Part shown: piece after piece, positions 1 through 10,061 of the stretch
Position numbering within the stretch: position 1 is the first letter of the stretch
How the letters are laid out: the number at the start of each line of letters is the position of its first letter
Assembly (NCBI GenBank): GCA_021768485.1
Contig: JAIZVZ010000002.1
Coordinates: 62,001 to 126,000 of the forward strand
DNA length: 64,000 bases
From: Oxalobacteraceae bacterium
GTDB lineage: Bacteria > Pseudomonadota > Gammaproteobacteria > Burkholderiales > Burkholderiaceae_D
Direction of reading: 5' to 3'
Program-made: the position numbers and the translations under genes
Notes under the pieces: model-generated
The model's input: only the letters and a program-made list of their open reading frames with translations
What the model was told of the DNA's origin: nothing
Databases searched by the model: none

Positions 1-1
1 A

Positions 2-679
2 TTGCCGCGCCCGCAAGCGATCCTGATGGTGTCGGCGCACTGGACCACGCATGGCACGCAGGTCACCGCCATGGCGCAGCCACGGACCATTCATGATTTT
101 GGCGGTTTTCCGCAGGCCTTGTTCGATATGCGCTACTGGGCGCCCGGCTCGCCCGCACTGGCGCAGCGCGTGCAGCAGGTGCTGGCGCCATTGACGGTCG
201 GTCTCGATCACGACTGGGGATTCGATCATGGCGCCTGGGCCGTGCTGGGCAAGGCCTATCCCGAAGCCGATATTCCGGTTGTGCAATTGAGTCTCGACCT
301 CAGCCAGCCGCCGTCCTATCATTTTGCCTTGGGGCAAAAATTGGCACTGTTGCGCCGCGAAGGCATCATGATCGCCGGCAGCGGCAACGTGGTCCATAAT
401 CTGCGCCGCCTGGCGCCCGGGGCCGCCGCGCACGACTGGGCGCAGCGTTTTAACGAGCGGGTCCGCCGTCATCTGGCCGGCGCCCGGTTCCGCGAATTGG
501 CCGATTTCGCACAGTGGGGCGACGATGCCCGGCTGGCGGTGCCGACGGTCGAGCATTATTTGCCCCTGCTGTATGTGCTGGGCGCAGCCAGCCCCGGGGA
601 AAGGGCCGAGATTGCCGTCGACGGGATTGAGATGGGCTCGCTGTCGATGCTGACGGCGGTCGTCGGCGCTGCGGCCTGA
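2..679 (+). CDS. ygiD: DODA/LigB-type extradiol dioxygenase (YgiD-like), 5' truncated by the window
   Basis: The family is non-haem iron or zinc enzymes of the LigB superfamily; the E. coli member YgiD opens the ring of 4,5-DOPA. Visible family motifs are SAHWTTHG near the window edge (metal-binding His), FDHGAWAVL in the middle, GSGNVVHNLRRL and the late VEHYLPLLYVLGA. The 225 residues seen are shorter than the usual 260-280, and the sequence is already homologous at its first residue, so the true start lies outside the window. The TTG at the edge is unlikely to be the real start. Physiological substrate cannot be told from sequence. It is convergent with nothing and is followed by prfC on the same strand about 100 bp later. 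Confidence 0.85.
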   Translation: MPRPQAILMVSAHWTTHGTQVTAMAQPRTIHDFGGFPQALFDMRYWAPGSPALAQRVQQVLAPLTVGLDHDWGFDHGAWAVLGKAYPEADIPVVQLSLDLSQPPSYHFALGQKLALLRREGIMIAGSGNVVHNLRRLAPGAAAHDWAQRFNERVRRHLAGARFRELADFAQWGDDARLAVPTVEHYLPLLYVLGAASPGERAEIAVDGIEMGSLSMLTAVVGAAA

Positions 680-785
680 GAAGCCGGCCAGCGGCCGGGG
701 CCGTCAATCGGGATTAGACTTGGCGGCCAATAAACGGTAAAATTCAGCCCTTTTTGCTGGGCTTTTTGCCCGATATGGAAATCCG

Positions 786-2477
786 ATGTCCACCGATCCG
801 AATACTGTTGATGCCTTGCCTGCCGATTTCGTGGCCGATTCCGCGTCCGACGACGCCCCGAAAGCGCGCAGCGCTGTTCCCGCGGCCGTATTGGCAAGCG
901 AAGTGGCGCGCCGCCGCACCTTCGGCATTATTTCGCATCCGGATGCCGGCAAAACCACGCTGACTGAAAAGCTGCTGCTGTTTTCGGGCGCGATCCAGCT
1001 GGCCGGCACGGTCAAGGCCAGAAAGAGCGGACGCCATGCGACCTCGGACTGGATGGAGATCGAAAAGCAGCGCGGCATTTCGGTGGCCAGCTCGGTCATG
1101 CAGTTCGAGCACCGCGAGCACGTCGTCAATCTGCTCGACACCCCGGGCCACCAGGATTTTTCCGAAGACACCTACCGCGTGCTGACTGCGGTCGACTCGG
1201 CGCTGATGGTGATCGATGCCGCCAAGGGTGTCGAAGCGCAGACCATCAAGCTGCTCGACGTCTGCCGCATGCGCAATACGCCTATCATCACTTTCATGAA
1301 CAAGATGGACCGCGAAACGCGCGATCCGCTCGAATTGCTGGACGAACTCGAATCGGTGCTCAAGATCGAATGTGCGCCGGTGACCTGGCCTATCGGCATG
1401 GGCAAGACCTTCCGCGGCGTCTATCACCTGATGCGCGACGAGATCATGCTGTTTGCGCCCGGCAGCGAGAAAGCCGACCAGAGCTTCGAAGTGGTCAAGG
1501 GCATCGACAATCCGCGTCTGCAACAGATGTTCCCGCTCGAAATCGAACAATTGAAAATGGAAGTCGAGCTGGTCAAGGGCGCTTCCCATCCCTTCGATCT
1601 GCAGCAGTTTCTGGCCGGGGTGCAGACCCCGGTGTTTTTCGGCTCGGCCATCAATAACTTCGGCGTGCGCGAAATCCTCTCGGCGCTGGTCGACTGGGCG
1701 CCGGCGCCGTGCGAGCGCGACGCCACGCTGCGTTCGGTAGCGCCCAATGAAGCGCCGTTTTCGGGCTTCGTGTTCAAGATCCAGGCCAATATGGACCCGG
1801 CCCATCGCGACCGTATCGCGTTTTTGCGCGTGTGCTCGGGCCATTTCGAGCGCGGCATGAAGATCAAGCATCTGCGCCTGAACCGCGATATCAAGGTTTC
1901 CAATGTCGTCACTTTCATGGCGTCCTCGCGCGAACAGGTCGAGGATGCCTATGCTGGCGACATCATCGGTTTGCCGAACCACGGCAATATGCAGATCGGC
2001 GACAGCTTTTCGGAAGGCGAATTGCTGCAATTTACCGGCATCCCGTATTTTGCGCCCGATTTTTTCCGTTCTGTGCGTATCCGCAATCCCTTGAAGGTCA
2101 AGCAATTGCACAAAGGCTTGCAGCAATTGGGCGAGGAGGGCGCGGTCCAGGTCTTCAAGCCGGTGCAGGGCGGCGAACTGGTGCTCGGCGCGGTCGGCGT
2201 GCTGCAGTTCGAAGTGGTCGCCAGCCGCCTGATGAATGAATACGGGGTCGACGCCGTGTTTGAAGGCACCAGCATCAGCAGTGCGCGCTGGGTCTCGTCG
2301 GACGACAAGAAAGCCTTGCAGGATTTTGAAAACGCGCTCGGACACAATGTCGCCTATGACGCCTCCGGCAACCTCGCCTATCTGGCCACGTCCGGCGTCA
2401 ACCTGCGCCTGACCCAGGAGCGCTGGCCGAAGCTGACCTTCCATGCCACGCGCGAGCACGCGGTCAAGCTGAGCTAA
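786..2477 (+). CDS. prfC: Peptide chain release factor 3
   Basis: This is the class II translational GTPase that recycles RF1 and RF2 from the ribosome after peptide release. The G1 P-loop SHPDAGKTT is at about residues 50-58, G3 is [14 protein letters not shown] and G4 is NKMDRE, followed by the RF3-specific domain II and C-terminal region. At 563 aa it is roughly 30 residues longer than E. coli RF3. The extra length is an Ala/Asp-rich N-terminal leader before the conserved [13 protein letters not shown] block. The ATG at 786 is preceded by a GGAAA purine stretch at a usable distance. The leader may be a lineage feature or an upstream mis-start, but no other ATG lies between it and the conserved block. 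Confidence 0.96.
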   Translation: MSTDPNTVDALPADFVADSASDDAPKARSAVPAAVLASEVARRRTFGIISHPDAGKTTLTEKLLLFSGAIQLAGTVKARKSGRHATSDWMEIEKQRGISVASSVMQFEHREHVVNLLDTPGHQDFSEDTYRVLTAVDSALMVIDAAKGVEAQTIKLLDVCRMRNTPIITFMNKMDRETRDPLELLDELESVLKIECAPVTWPIGMGKTFRGVYHLMRDEIMLFAPGSEKADQSFEVVKGIDNPRLQQMFPLEIEQLKMEVELVKGASHPFDLQQFLAGVQTPVFFGSAINNFGVREILSALVDWAPAPCERDATLRSVAPNEAPFSGFVFKIQANMDPAHRDRIAFLRVCSGHFERGMKIKHLRLNRDIKVSNVVTFMASSREQVEDAYAGDIIGLPNHGNMQIGDSFSEGELLQFTGIPYFAPDFFRSVRIRNPLKVKQLHKGLQQLGEEGAVQVFKPVQGGELVLGAVGVLQFEVVASRLMNEYGVDAVFEGTSISSARWVSSDDKKALQDFENALGHNVAYDASGNLAYLATSGVNLRLTQERWPKLTFHATREHAVKLS

Positions 2478-2570
2478 GGAAGCAGGCGCCAGTTCGCGGC
2501 CGTCTGCAGACCGGCGCGCCTGGCTGTCTCGCTTGGGGCTGCCCCACTTGGCGGCCTCGCTTGGCGGTGC

Positions 2571-2870
2571 CTATTCGTAGGCGCCGTGGGCAAGAAAATT
2601 CATCAATTTGTCGTGTGCGCTGCGCGCTGCCGGCACGGTATTGCTTTCTAGTAATTTTTGATAGGCGTGCGGGTCGTTGCGGGCCAGTTCGGCGAACTGC
2701 AAGGCCGTCATGCCGCGCGGCGGTTTCGGATGCAAGGTCGCGGCCTGCGTTGCCGCATGGCTGCCGGTCGGCGGCGCATGCGCGCCCATGCCGATGGCGT
2801 GCATGATGTCAGGCGTGCGATAGGCCAGCACCGACAGCGAAATAATCAGCATCAGCAGCAATGTCTTCAT
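2571..2870 (-). CDS. Small exported or membrane-anchored protein, unknown
   Basis: I do not recognise this 99-residue protein. The N-terminus MKTLLLMLIISLSVLAY is a hydrophobic signal peptide or anchor. A His/Pro/Ala-rich linker follows, then a polar C-terminal half (FAELARNDPHAYQKLLES) that looks helical. The start was set at the ATG immediately before the hydrophobic stretch; the open frame continues upstream but only into arginine-rich sequence that is antisense noise. It lies 13 bp downstream of the next minus-strand membrane protein (2884-3225), so the two probably share a transcript. Confidence 0.6.
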   Translation of the reverse strand: MKTLLLMLIISLSVLAYRTPDIMHAIGMGAHAPPTGSHAATQAATLHPKPPRGMTALQFAELARNDPHAYQKLLESNTVPAARSAHDKLMNFLAHGAYE

Positions 2871-2883
2871 CTTTTTGTCTCCG

Positions 2884-3225
2884 CTAGGGCTTTTTGCCGA
2901 TTCTATAGGCATCCCAGATGGAGAGCAACCAGCAGGCAAGAAACAGATACTGCGCGAGGTCGGCCAGCCAGGCATTGCCGGCGGCGGTCGCTGCCGCAAT
3001 CGCATCGAGGATGGCCTGCGGCTCGGCCGCCAGCGCACCACTCTCGATCTGCTCGACGATCAGCATCGCAATGGCATACAGATGCTGGCCCAGCAGCAGC
3101 AAGCTGAGCGCCGCCGGCGCCGCAAAGAGCAGGCCGCGCAAGGCGCGTTTGAGATAGAGTTGTCCGGCGCCCGGAAATACCAGGGCCGATAGCAGAACCG
3201 CGTTCAAGCTGCGCTTGCTCGACAT
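2884..3225 (-). CDS. Small membrane protein, unknown
   Basis: This 113-residue protein has at least two predicted membrane segments: LLSALVFPGAGQLYLKRALRG followed by LLFAAPAALSLLLLG near the N-terminus, and YLFLACWLLSIWDAYR at the C-terminus. The pattern FPGAGQLYLKR...G, with a closing IWDAYRIG, resembles the short TM2-like or DUF-type proteins in which a GxGQ motif precedes a membrane hairpin. No enzymatic residues are evident. It is transcribed leftward with the small protein at 2571-2870 and lies beyond the gcvP terminator, so it needs its own promoter. Confidence 0.65.
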   Translation of the reverse strand: MSSKRSLNAVLLSALVFPGAGQLYLKRALRGLLFAAPAALSLLLLGQHLYAIAMLIVEQIESGALAAEPQAILDAIAAATAAGNAWLADLAQYLFLACWLLSIWDAYRIGKKP

Positions 3226-3245
3226 GTCGTCACTTTCCTTGACCG

Positions 3246-3281
3246 AAAAAAAGCGCCCGCGGCCGACAGGCCGGCGGGCGC
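3246..3281 (-). terminator. Rho-independent terminator of the gcvTHP operon
   Basis: On the minus strand an interrupted GC stem (GCGCCCGC paired with GCGGGCGC, then GGCC with GGCC around a GACA loop) is followed directly by seven T residues. It starts 27 bp beyond the gcvP stop codon. Confidence 0.88.
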
Positions 3282-3308
3282 TTCCGATTCTACCCGTGAT
3301 TGGCGCGT

Positions 3309-6212
3309 TTATTCGTAATCGGCCATCGGCGGGCAGGCGCAGAACAGATTACGGTCGCCGTAGACATTGTCGGCGCGGCCGACCGGCGGCCAGTACTTCT
3401 GGCGGCGCAGCGCCGGCACCGGAAAGGCCGCCACTTCGCGGCTGTACGGCCGGGCCCAGTCGTCGCCGACCACCACTTCGGCCGTATGCGGGGCATTTTT
3501 CAGCGGATTGTCGAGCTTGTCGAATTCGCCGCGCTCGACTTTCGAGATTTCGGCGCGGATCACGATCATGGCGTCGATGAAGCGGTCCAGTTCCTGCTTC
3601 GATTCGCTTTCGGTCGGCTCGATCATCAGGGTGCCCGGTACCGGGAAGCTCATGGTCGGGGCGTGAAAGCCGAAGTCGACCAGGCGCTTGGCGACGTCTT
3701 CGTTGCTGATGCCGGTGGCGTCGGTCAGCGGCCGCAAGTCGAGAATGCACTCGTGCGCCACCAGGCCGTCGTGGCCCGAATACAGCACCGGATAGTGCGG
3801 CGCCAGACGGCGGGCGACGTAATTGGCCGCCAAAATCGCCGTTTCGGTGGCCGCCTGCAAACCGTCGGCCCCCATCATGGCGATATACATCCATGAAATC
3901 GGCAGGATCGAGGCCGAGCCGAACGGCGCCGCGCTGACCGCGCCGATGCCGTCGGCGCCGCGTTCGTAGCCGCTGCTGCGCTGGTTCGGCAAGAATTTCG
4001 CCAGATGCGGGCCGACCCCGATCGGACCGACGCCGGGACCGCCGCCGCCGTGCGGAATGCAGAATGTTTTGTGCAGGTTCAGATGGCTGACGTCGCCGCC
4101 GAAGGCGCCCGGACTGGCGACGCCGACCATGGCATTGAGATTGGCGCCGTCGATATACACCTGGCCGCCATGGCTGTGGACGATCTCGCACAACTGCTGG
4201 ATGCCTTCCTCGAACACGCCGTGGGTCGAAGGATAGGTGACCATGGCCGCCGCCAGATTGGCGCTGTGCAGGGTGGCCTTGGCTTGCAGATCGTCGAGGT
4301 CGACATTGCCGCGCGCATCGCATGCCACCACCACCACTTGCAGGCCGGCCATCTGGGCCGAGGCCGGATTGGTGCCGTGCGCCGATTGCGGAATCAGGCA
4401 GATGTTGCGATGTGCTTGGCCGCGCGAAGCGTGGTAGGCCTTGATGACCAACAGGCCCGCATATTCGCCCTGCGAGCCGGCATTCGGCTGCAAGGACACC
4501 GCCGCATAGCCGGTGGCGGCGCACAGCATGGCTTCGAGCTCGGCGATCATTTCGCGGTAGCCGGCCGTCTGCTCGCCTGGCGCGAACGGATGGATATTGG
4601 AAAATTCGGGCCAGGTCACCGGCAGCATCTCGCTGGTGGCATTGAGTTTCATGGTGCAGGAGCCGAGCGGAATCATGGTGCGGTCGAGCGCCAGATCCTT
4701 GTCGGCCAGGCCGCGCAGGTAGCGCAGCATTTCATGTTCGGCATGGTAGCGGTTGAAGACCGGATGCGTCAGATAGGTGCTGCTGCGTGTCAGGGCCGGC
4801 GCGAAGCCGTCCTCGACCGTCGCTTCGAGCGCATCGAAGTCGGGGGCCGCCGGACGCGGCGAAATGCCTTGCGCGAAGATCGACCACAGCAGCGCGACGT
4901 CGTCGCGGCTGCTGGTTTCGTCGAGCGACAGGCCGACGTGTGTGGCGTCGATCTTGCGCAAATTGATGCCATGGCTTTCAGCCAGCGCCACGATTTTTGC
5001 AGCGCGCGCGGTCTTGACCGTCAGCGTATCGAAAAACGTGTCGTTGGCCATTTCATAGCCGAGCTGGCGCAGGCTGGCGGCCAGTACCGCGGTGCTGCGG
5101 TGGACCCGGCGCGCGATGCGCAGCAGGCCGGCCGGGCCGTGGTAGACCGCATACATCGAGGCCATCACCGCCAGCAGCACTTGCGCGGTACAGATGTTGG
5201 AGGTCGCTTTTTCGCGCCGGATATGCTGTTCGCGCGTTTGCAGCGCCAGCCGATAGGCTTGCTTGCCCTGGGCGTCGACGGTGACGCCGACCAGCCGGCC
5301 CGGCATGCTGCGCTTGAATTCGTCGCGGGTGGCCAGAAAGCCGGCGTGCGGGCCGCCGAAGCCGAGCGGCACGCCGAAGCGCTGGCTATTGCCGACCACC
5401 ACGTCGGCGCCGAATTCGCCGGGCGCGGTCAGCATCGTCAGTGCCAGCAGATCGCAGGCGACCACGGCCAGCGCACCCTTGGCATGCAGGTTTTCGACCG
5501 CGGCGCGGTAATCGCGCACGCTGCCGTCGACGCCCGGATATTGCAGCAGCATGCCGAAGCAGTCTGCATCATGGGCGACGGCGGCGGCCTCGGCGGCGGC
5601 AAAACGCCTGATTTCGATGCCGAGCGGGGCGGCGCGGGTGGCGATCACCTCCGCCGTCTGCGGCAAGACGTCGTCGGCCACATAAAATACCGTGGAGGCC
5701 GATTTGCCGACGCGCTGCACCAGCGTCATCGCTTCGGCGGCGGCCGTGCCTTCGTCGAGCATCGAGGCATTGGCGATGCCCATGCCGGTGAGGTCGGTGA
5801 TCATTTGCTGGAAGTTCAGCATCGCTTCGAGCCGGCCTTGCGAGATTTCCGGCTGATACGGCGTGTAGGCGGTGTACCAGGCCGGGTTTTCGAAGATGTT
5901 GCGCAAGATGACGGCCGGCGTATGGGTATTGTAATAACCCTGGCCTATCATCGATTTCAGGACGCGGTTTTTGGCGCCCAGCGCGCGCAGCTTGGCCAGC
6001 GCCGCTTCTTCCGGCAAGGCCTGCGTGAATTCGCCGAGCGCGAGTTTTTCTTTATTGCGGATGTTGGCCGGCACCAGGGCCGCGATCAGGGCCGCGCGGT
6101 CGGCATAGCCGAGCGTGGCCAGCATCGCTTGCTGTTCGGATTCGGAAGGGCCGATATGGCGGGCGATGAAGCCATCGCGTTGTTCTAGTTGAGACAGGGT
6201 TGGGCGGGTCAT
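3309..6212 (-). CDS. gcvP: Glycine dehydrogenase (decarboxylating), P protein
   Basis: The pyridoxal-phosphate P protein of the glycine cleavage complex decarboxylates glycine and passes the aminomethyl group to lipoyl-GcvH. Both homologous halves are present. The C-terminal half contains the PLP lysine motif [18 protein letters not shown] and the [10 protein letters not shown] block. The N-terminus ARHIGPSE is the normal opening. From the chosen ATG at 6212 it is 967 aa, close to the 957 of E. coli. An ATG at 6245 would add 11 residues; neither has a clear Shine-Dalgarno, so the start is uncertain by those two options. It is the last gene of gcvT-gcvH-gcvP. Confidence 0.96.
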   Translation of the reverse strand: MTRPTLSQLEQRDGFIARHIGPSESEQQAMLATLGYADRAALIAALVPANIRNKEKLALGEFTQALPEEAALAKLRALGAKNRVLKSMIGQGYYNTHTPAVILRNIFENPAWYTAYTPYQPEISQGRLEAMLNFQQMITDLTGMGIANASMLDEGTAAAEAMTLVQRVGKSASTVFYVADDVLPQTAEVIATRAAPLGIEIRRFAAAEAAAVAHDADCFGMLLQYPGVDGSVRDYRAAVENLHAKGALAVVACDLLALTMLTAPGEFGADVVVGNSQRFGVPLGFGGPHAGFLATRDEFKRSMPGRLVGVTVDAQGKQAYRLALQTREQHIRREKATSNICTAQVLLAVMASMYAVYHGPAGLLRIARRVHRSTAVLAASLRQLGYEMANDTFFDTLTVKTARAAKIVALAESHGINLRKIDATHVGLSLDETSSRDDVALLWSIFAQGISPRPAAPDFDALEATVEDGFAPALTRSSTYLTHPVFNRYHAEHEMLRYLRGLADKDLALDRTMIPLGSCTMKLNATSEMLPVTWPEFSNIHPFAPGEQTAGYREMIAELEAMLCAATGYAAVSLQPNAGSQGEYAGLLVIKAYHASRGQAHRNICLIPQSAHGTNPASAQMAGLQVVVVACDARGNVDLDDLQAKATLHSANLAAAMVTYPSTHGVFEEGIQQLCEIVHSHGGQVYIDGANLNAMVGVASPGAFGGDVSHLNLHKTFCIPHGGGGPGVGPIGVGPHLAKFLPNQRSSGYERGADGIGAVSAAPFGSASILPISWMYIAMMGADGLQAATETAILAANYVARRLAPHYPVLYSGHDGLVAHECILDLRPLTDATGISNEDVAKRLVDFGFHAPTMSFPVPGTLMIEPTESESKQELDRFIDAMIVIRAEISKVERGEFDKLDNPLKNAPHTAEVVVGDDWARPYSREVAAFPVPALRRQKYWPPVGRADNVYGDRNLFCACPPMADYE

Positions 6213-6351
6213 GGTCTGGTGGCTGGGCTGGCTGAAAAAAGACATCTGTTGAGAGATCGGCAGCAGGGCGGGCGGCGCGGCGCCAGAAAATCCGGCCCGG
6301 CAAGCGGGCGGCGGATTTTTTTCGGGCGGCACGGCCGCTTTGCGGCCTCGG

Positions 6352-6729
6352 TCAGGCGGTATTTTTGCCGTAGGCGACAGCGTCGAGCAGGCCGTCGATG
6401 GCGCCGGCGTCGGCCGGAGCCAGCTTGAACATCCAGGCGCTATAGGCATCCTGGTTGATCGCTTCCGGCGTGCCGGTGACCAGTTCGTTGATGGCGGTGA
6501 CGGTGCCGGCCAAGGGCGCGTAGATGTCGCTGGCGGCCTTGACCGATTCGACCACGGCGCAGTTCTGGCCGGCGCTCAAGGTCTGGCCGACTTTCGGCAA
6601 TTCGACATAGACGATGTCGCCCAGCGCGTCCTGGGCGAATTCGGTGATGCCGACCGTGACGGTGCCGTCGGCTTCGCGGCGCACCCATTCGTGGGAGTCG
6701 GTGTATTTGAGTTCAGCGGGAATATTCAT
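6352..6729 (-). CDS. gcvH: Glycine cleavage system H protein
   Basis: This is the lipoyl carrier that shuttles the aminomethyl intermediate between P, T and L proteins. It is 125 aa. The lipoylation site is the lysine in [14 protein letters not shown], and the typical N-terminus [10 protein letters not shown] and C-terminus are intact. Two ATGs are adjacent (6732 and 6729). The second was chosen because a GGAG lies 5 bases before it, against 2 for the first. It sits between gcvT and gcvP in the same operon. No gcvL/lpd is in the window, as usual, because the L protein is shared with other complexes. Confidence 0.96.
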   Translation of the reverse strand: MNIPAELKYTDSHEWVRREADGTVTVGITEFAQDALGDIVYVELPKVGQTLSAGQNCAVVESVKAASDIYAPLAGTVTAINELVTGTPEAINQDAYSAWMFKLAPADAGAIDGLLDAVAYGKNTA

Positions 6730-6803
6730 CATGGCTCCAGTTCAAGTCAGTGGTGCAGGTCAGTAGAAAAAAATTGGTGAAGGATAAGGGTGAGGCCAAC
6801 GGT

Positions 6804-7940
6804 TCAGGAAACCAGCACTTTGCCGTTGCGCACGAAAGGCAGCTTGACGACCGAGGCCGCCAGTTTTTTGTCGCGGATCTCGACTTCGACGGTGTCGCCG
6901 ACCGCCACGCCCATCGGCAGCCGGGCCAGCGCGATGGCTTGCTGCATGCTGGGGCTGAAGGTGCCGCTGGTGATTTCGCCGCTCGCGCTTGTTCCGCTGC
7001 CGCACAGCACTTTTTGATGCGCGCGCAGCACGCCGCCCTTGTCGCGCAGGATCAGGCCCAGAAATTGCGCGTTCTGGCCCAGCGCCAGCAGCGCCGCCTT
7101 GCCGACGAAGTCGCGCGGGCTGACGAGATCGATGGTCCAGGCCAGGCCGGCGTCGAGCGGATTGACCGTCTCGTCCATGTCCTGGCCATACAGATTCATG
7201 CCCGCTTCCAGGCGCAGCGTATCGCGCGCGCCGAGGCCGGCCGGTTTGACGCCGGCGTGGCCCAGGGCCATCCATAAATTGGCGGCCTGGTCTGCCGGCA
7301 GCGCCAGTTCGAAGCCGTCTTCGCCGGTATAGCCGGTGCGCGCGACCATGATTTCGCCGAACGCAGTGTGCTCGACGATGACGGCATTGAACGGTTTCAA
7401 GGCTTCCGACGGAGCCTGGGTCTGCGGTATGACTTGCCACACCTTGGCCCGCGCTTGCGGGCCCTGCACGGCGATCAGGGCCATGGCGGCCGGGCCGCCG
7501 GCCTGCGCCTCGCGCCGTTGGGTGATCGTCACGCCGCTGCCAGTCTCGGCATTGCGGGCGGCGATCCAGGCCAGGTCTTTTTCGGCGGTGCCGGCATTGA
7601 CCACCAGGCGGAACCAGTCTTCGCTGAAGTAGTAGACGATCAGGTCGTCGATCACGAAACCGTCGCGGTTGAGCATGCACGAATACAGGGCCTTGCCGGC
7701 CACTTGCAGCTTGTCGACATTATTGGCCAGCAGGCCGCGCAAAAAGTCGCGCACCTTGGCGCCGCGCAAGTCGACCACGCACATATGGGAGACGTCGAAC
7801 ATGGCGCAATTGCTGCGCACCAGATGATGTTCTTCGATTTGGGAGCCGTAATTGACCGGCATGTCCCAGCCGCCGAAATCGACCATTTTGGCGCCGAGGG
7901 CGCGGTGGGTGGCGTTCAGGGGCGTGGTTTTGAGCGTCAT
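6804..7940 (-). CDS. gcvT: Aminomethyltransferase, glycine cleavage T protein
   Basis: The T protein releases ammonia from aminomethyl-GcvH and transfers the one-carbon unit to tetrahydrofolate. The 378-residue product has the family start [20 protein letters not shown], the folate-binding DVSHM region and [10 protein letters not shown]. The ATG at 7940 has GAGG six bases upstream, which decides the start over the in-frame ATG at 7958. It is first in the operon and is preceded by the glycine riboswitch at 8028-8208, so the whole operon should be induced by glycine. Confidence 0.97.
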   Translation of the reverse strand: MTLKTTPLNATHRALGAKMVDFGGWDMPVNYGSQIEEHHLVRSNCAMFDVSHMCVVDLRGAKVRDFLRGLLANNVDKLQVAGKALYSCMLNRDGFVIDDLIVYYFSEDWFRLVVNAGTAEKDLAWIAARNAETGSGVTITQRREAQAGGPAAMALIAVQGPQARAKVWQVIPQTQAPSEALKPFNAVIVEHTAFGEIMVARTGYTGEDGFELALPADQAANLWMALGHAGVKPAGLGARDTLRLEAGMNLYGQDMDETVNPLDAGLAWTIDLVSPRDFVGKAALLALGQNAQFLGLILRDKGGVLRAHQKVLCGSGTSASGEITSGTFSPSMQQAIALARLPMGVAVGDTVEVEIRDKKLAASVVKLPFVRNGKVLVS

Positions 7941-8027
7941 GGGAATCCTCGTTGCCAAATGATAAAGGGGTTGTCATACGCCATGCCAATGCAAAGCGTA
8001 AGCGCTTGCAGCGCGTGCAAGCGTAAC

Positions 8028-8208
8028 CCCTCTGTCCTTGGTACCTGAGAGATAGCGGAAAATTCCGCTTGCCCCTTCGGTGGGTAGACCATGCTACCGC
8101 TCTCCAGAGTGGAACAGGCATATGCCCATTCTCTTGACCAGTCCTTTTGCCTGAGAGTTTTTGGGCATTGCCCCTTCGGCGGCAGCGTGCGCTGCCCTCT
8201 CCCGATCA
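8028..8208 (-). promoter_or_regulatory. Tandem glycine riboswitch upstream of gcvT
   Basis: Two copies of the glycine aptamer core lie head to tail on the minus strand. Each has GGAGAG, then CCGAAGGGGCAA, then CTCTCAGG, at about 8140-8205 (first aptamer) and 8035-8108 (second), with a short linker between them. Between aptamer 2 and gcvT is a perfect 7-bp stem with a 5-base loop (8004-8022) that could be part of the expression platform. It is not followed by a T run, so control is more likely at translation or through a larger switch. In this class, glycine binding normally turns the cleavage operon on. Confidence 0.95.
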
Positions 8209-8370
8209 AGTGCAGGCAATATAAGCGTTGCCGTCCATGCTGTCAAATCTTTAAGTGCATGTTTCCGGCAAGTGGCAGGCAAGACAGGAAATATGTCTTG
8301 TTCTCCCCTTTATTTTTGGAAAATCCAGCCGATAATCAAGTATGGATAAGCGTTCAGGCGTCGGTATTTG

Positions 8371-8398
8371 TCGTGATTCCATGTATCGTGATTCCATG
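8371..8398. repeat. Tandem duplication, 13 of 15 bp, two copies
   Basis: TCGTGATTCCATG occurs at 8371-8383 and again at 8386-8398 in the spacer between the riboswitch and the fliD-like gene. Confidence 0.9.
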
Positions 8399-8474
8399 CG
8401 GATTTTTTTTTGCCGTGCGCTTTGTCGATTTGCTATTTCGCGCGGTGCCTGATCGATAATAAGGCAGCTCGACC

Positions 8475-9974
8475 ATGACCACCACCAATCCGCTCGCCAG
8501 TTATTTTTCCAATTTATTCAGCACTGGCGGCGCCACTGCTGGCAATGGCGCCGCCAGTGCCAGCGCCGCTCCGAGCGCCGCCAGCGCCCGCATTTCAGCC
8601 CGGGTCGAAGCCATGCTGGCCAAGCAGAATACGGTGGCGCCCAAGATCAATGCGCAGTTGACGGTCGACCAGACCAAGTTGTCGGCCCTGGGGCAATTGC
8701 AAAGCGCGCTGGCCGATTTTCAGGCGGTGGCGCAATCGATGGCGGGCAGCGGCCTCAGTGCTTCGGCCAACTCGTCGGCCAGCGGCGTGTTGACGGCCTT
8801 GAGCAGCGCGACCGCGACCGCCGGCAGCTATGCGGTCAAGGTCGGTCAGTTGGCAAGTTCGCAAGTGCTGGCGACGGCAGCCCAGAGCAGCGCCTCGGCG
8901 GCGATCGGCAGCGGCGCCGCCACCACCATCAAGATCGATTTCGGCACCAGCCAGGGCAGCAGTTTTGCGGCTTCCGGCAACGGCATCGCGATCACCATCG
9001 ATAACGGCAATAACAGCCTGGACGGCATTGCGGCCGCAATTAATGGTGCCACTGCGAGTGCCGCCGCGAGTGCCAGCGCGAGTACCAGCGCCAAGGCCGG
9101 CGCCGGCGTCACTGCGCGCGTGGTCAAGGGCGCGGATGGCTATCGGCTGGAACTGACTTCGCCGAGCGGCGCTGCCGGCAGCATGCGCATCGGCGTCAGC
9201 GGCGACAGTGCCTTGCGCTCGCTGCTGGCGTACGATCCGGCCGGCAGCAAAAATCTGAGTGCCAGCGCCGACGCCCGCGACGCCTTGCTGGTCATCGACG
9301 GCAAGCAACTGAGCAGCGGCAGCAATACCGTCACCAGCGCGATTGACGGCGTCAGCCTGCAGCTCAAGAGTACCGGCAGCAGCACGGTCACGGTGGCACG
9401 AGACAATTCGCAAATCGCCGCCAATGTCGGCCGCCTGCTGACGGCATATAACAACTTGAACGAACAGTTGACGAATCTGAAACAGGGCGATTTGAAGACC
9501 ACCAATGCGGTGCGCAATATCCAGAGCCAGCTGGCCGCCGTCTTTCCTTTTGGCGCCAATAACAGTGCCAGCAGCGGCGATACCGGCATCACGCTGGCGA
9601 CGCTAGGCATTACGCGCCAGGGCAATGGCAATCTGGCGCTCGACAGCGGCAAATTGCAGGCGGCCGTGAACGGCAATGCCGACGGCGTCATCAGATTTTT
9701 TACCAACGGCAGCAGCGGCGTCGCCGACAAGCTGGCCAGCACGCTCCGCCTCGCTACGGGGCAGGGCGGCAGCGTGAAGCAGGCAATCTCGAGCGCGAAT
9801 GCCGATATCAGCTCGCTGAGCGGTCAAAAAGCCGCCGTCGAGGCAGCGATGAAGGCCAAGGGCAATGCCTTGATGAAGTTTTATACCGACCAGGCCAATG
9901 GCAGCAACGCCACTTCCGGCATGCTTGACGGTATTTCGACGCCGGCCAGCAGCACGCTGCTCGATCTGTTTTAA
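8475..9974 (+). CDS. fliD: Flagellar hook-associated protein 2 (filament cap) homologue, solitary
   Basis: FliD forms the cap that guides flagellin assembly at the filament tip. This 499-aa protein has a FliD N-terminal domain (about residues 40-135, with AQLTVDQTKLSALGQLQSAL and ATATAGSYAVKVGQLASSQ). A variable middle follows that is very rich in Ala and Ser, then a C-terminal FliD domain with coiled-coil character (ARDALLVIDGKQL, VSLQLKSTGSSTVTV, MKAKGNALMKFYTDQ). The N-terminus carries an unusually long Ala/Ser/Gly tract before the first helix. No fliS, fliT, fliC or other flagellar gene is nearby, which is unusual for fliD. It may be a second FliD paralogue or the cap of a lateral filament. 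The Shine-Dalgarno is weak. Confidence 0.8.
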   Translation: MTTTNPLASYFSNLFSTGGATAGNGAASASAAPSAASARISARVEAMLAKQNTVAPKINAQLTVDQTKLSALGQLQSALADFQAVAQSMAGSGLSASANSSASGVLTALSSATATAGSYAVKVGQLASSQVLATAAQSSASAAIGSGAATTIKIDFGTSQGSSFAASGNGIAITIDNGNNSLDGIAAAINGATASAAASASASTSAKAGAGVTARVVKGADGYRLELTSPSGAAGSMRIGVSGDSALRSLLAYDPAGSKNLSASADARDALLVIDGKQLSSGSNTVTSAIDGVSLQLKSTGSSTVTVARDNSQIAANVGRLLTAYNNLNEQLTNLKQGDLKTTNAVRNIQSQLAAVFPFGANNSASSGDTGITLATLGITRQGNGNLALDSGKLQAAVNGNADGVIRFFTNGSSGVADKLASTLRLATGQGGSVKQAISSANADISSLSGQKAAVEAAMKAKGNALMKFYTDQANGSNATSGMLDGISTPASSTLLDLF

Positions 9975-10061
9975 GATTCGCGCCGCATATTTTCCGATGG
10001 CGCGGCCGATTCCGGCTTGCTGCTAGAATAGTGCCGTGTCCGCTCACCATCTGGCGCTTTC

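Noticed and set aside
744..2459. 571-codon open frame on the minus strand
   Set aside because: It is antisense to prfC, has His/Arg/Asp-rich composition typical of GC-rich shadow frames, and no ribosome-binding site.
4005..6188. 727-codon open frame on the plus strand
   Set aside because: It lies opposite gcvP, which is unmistakable, and has shadow-type composition.
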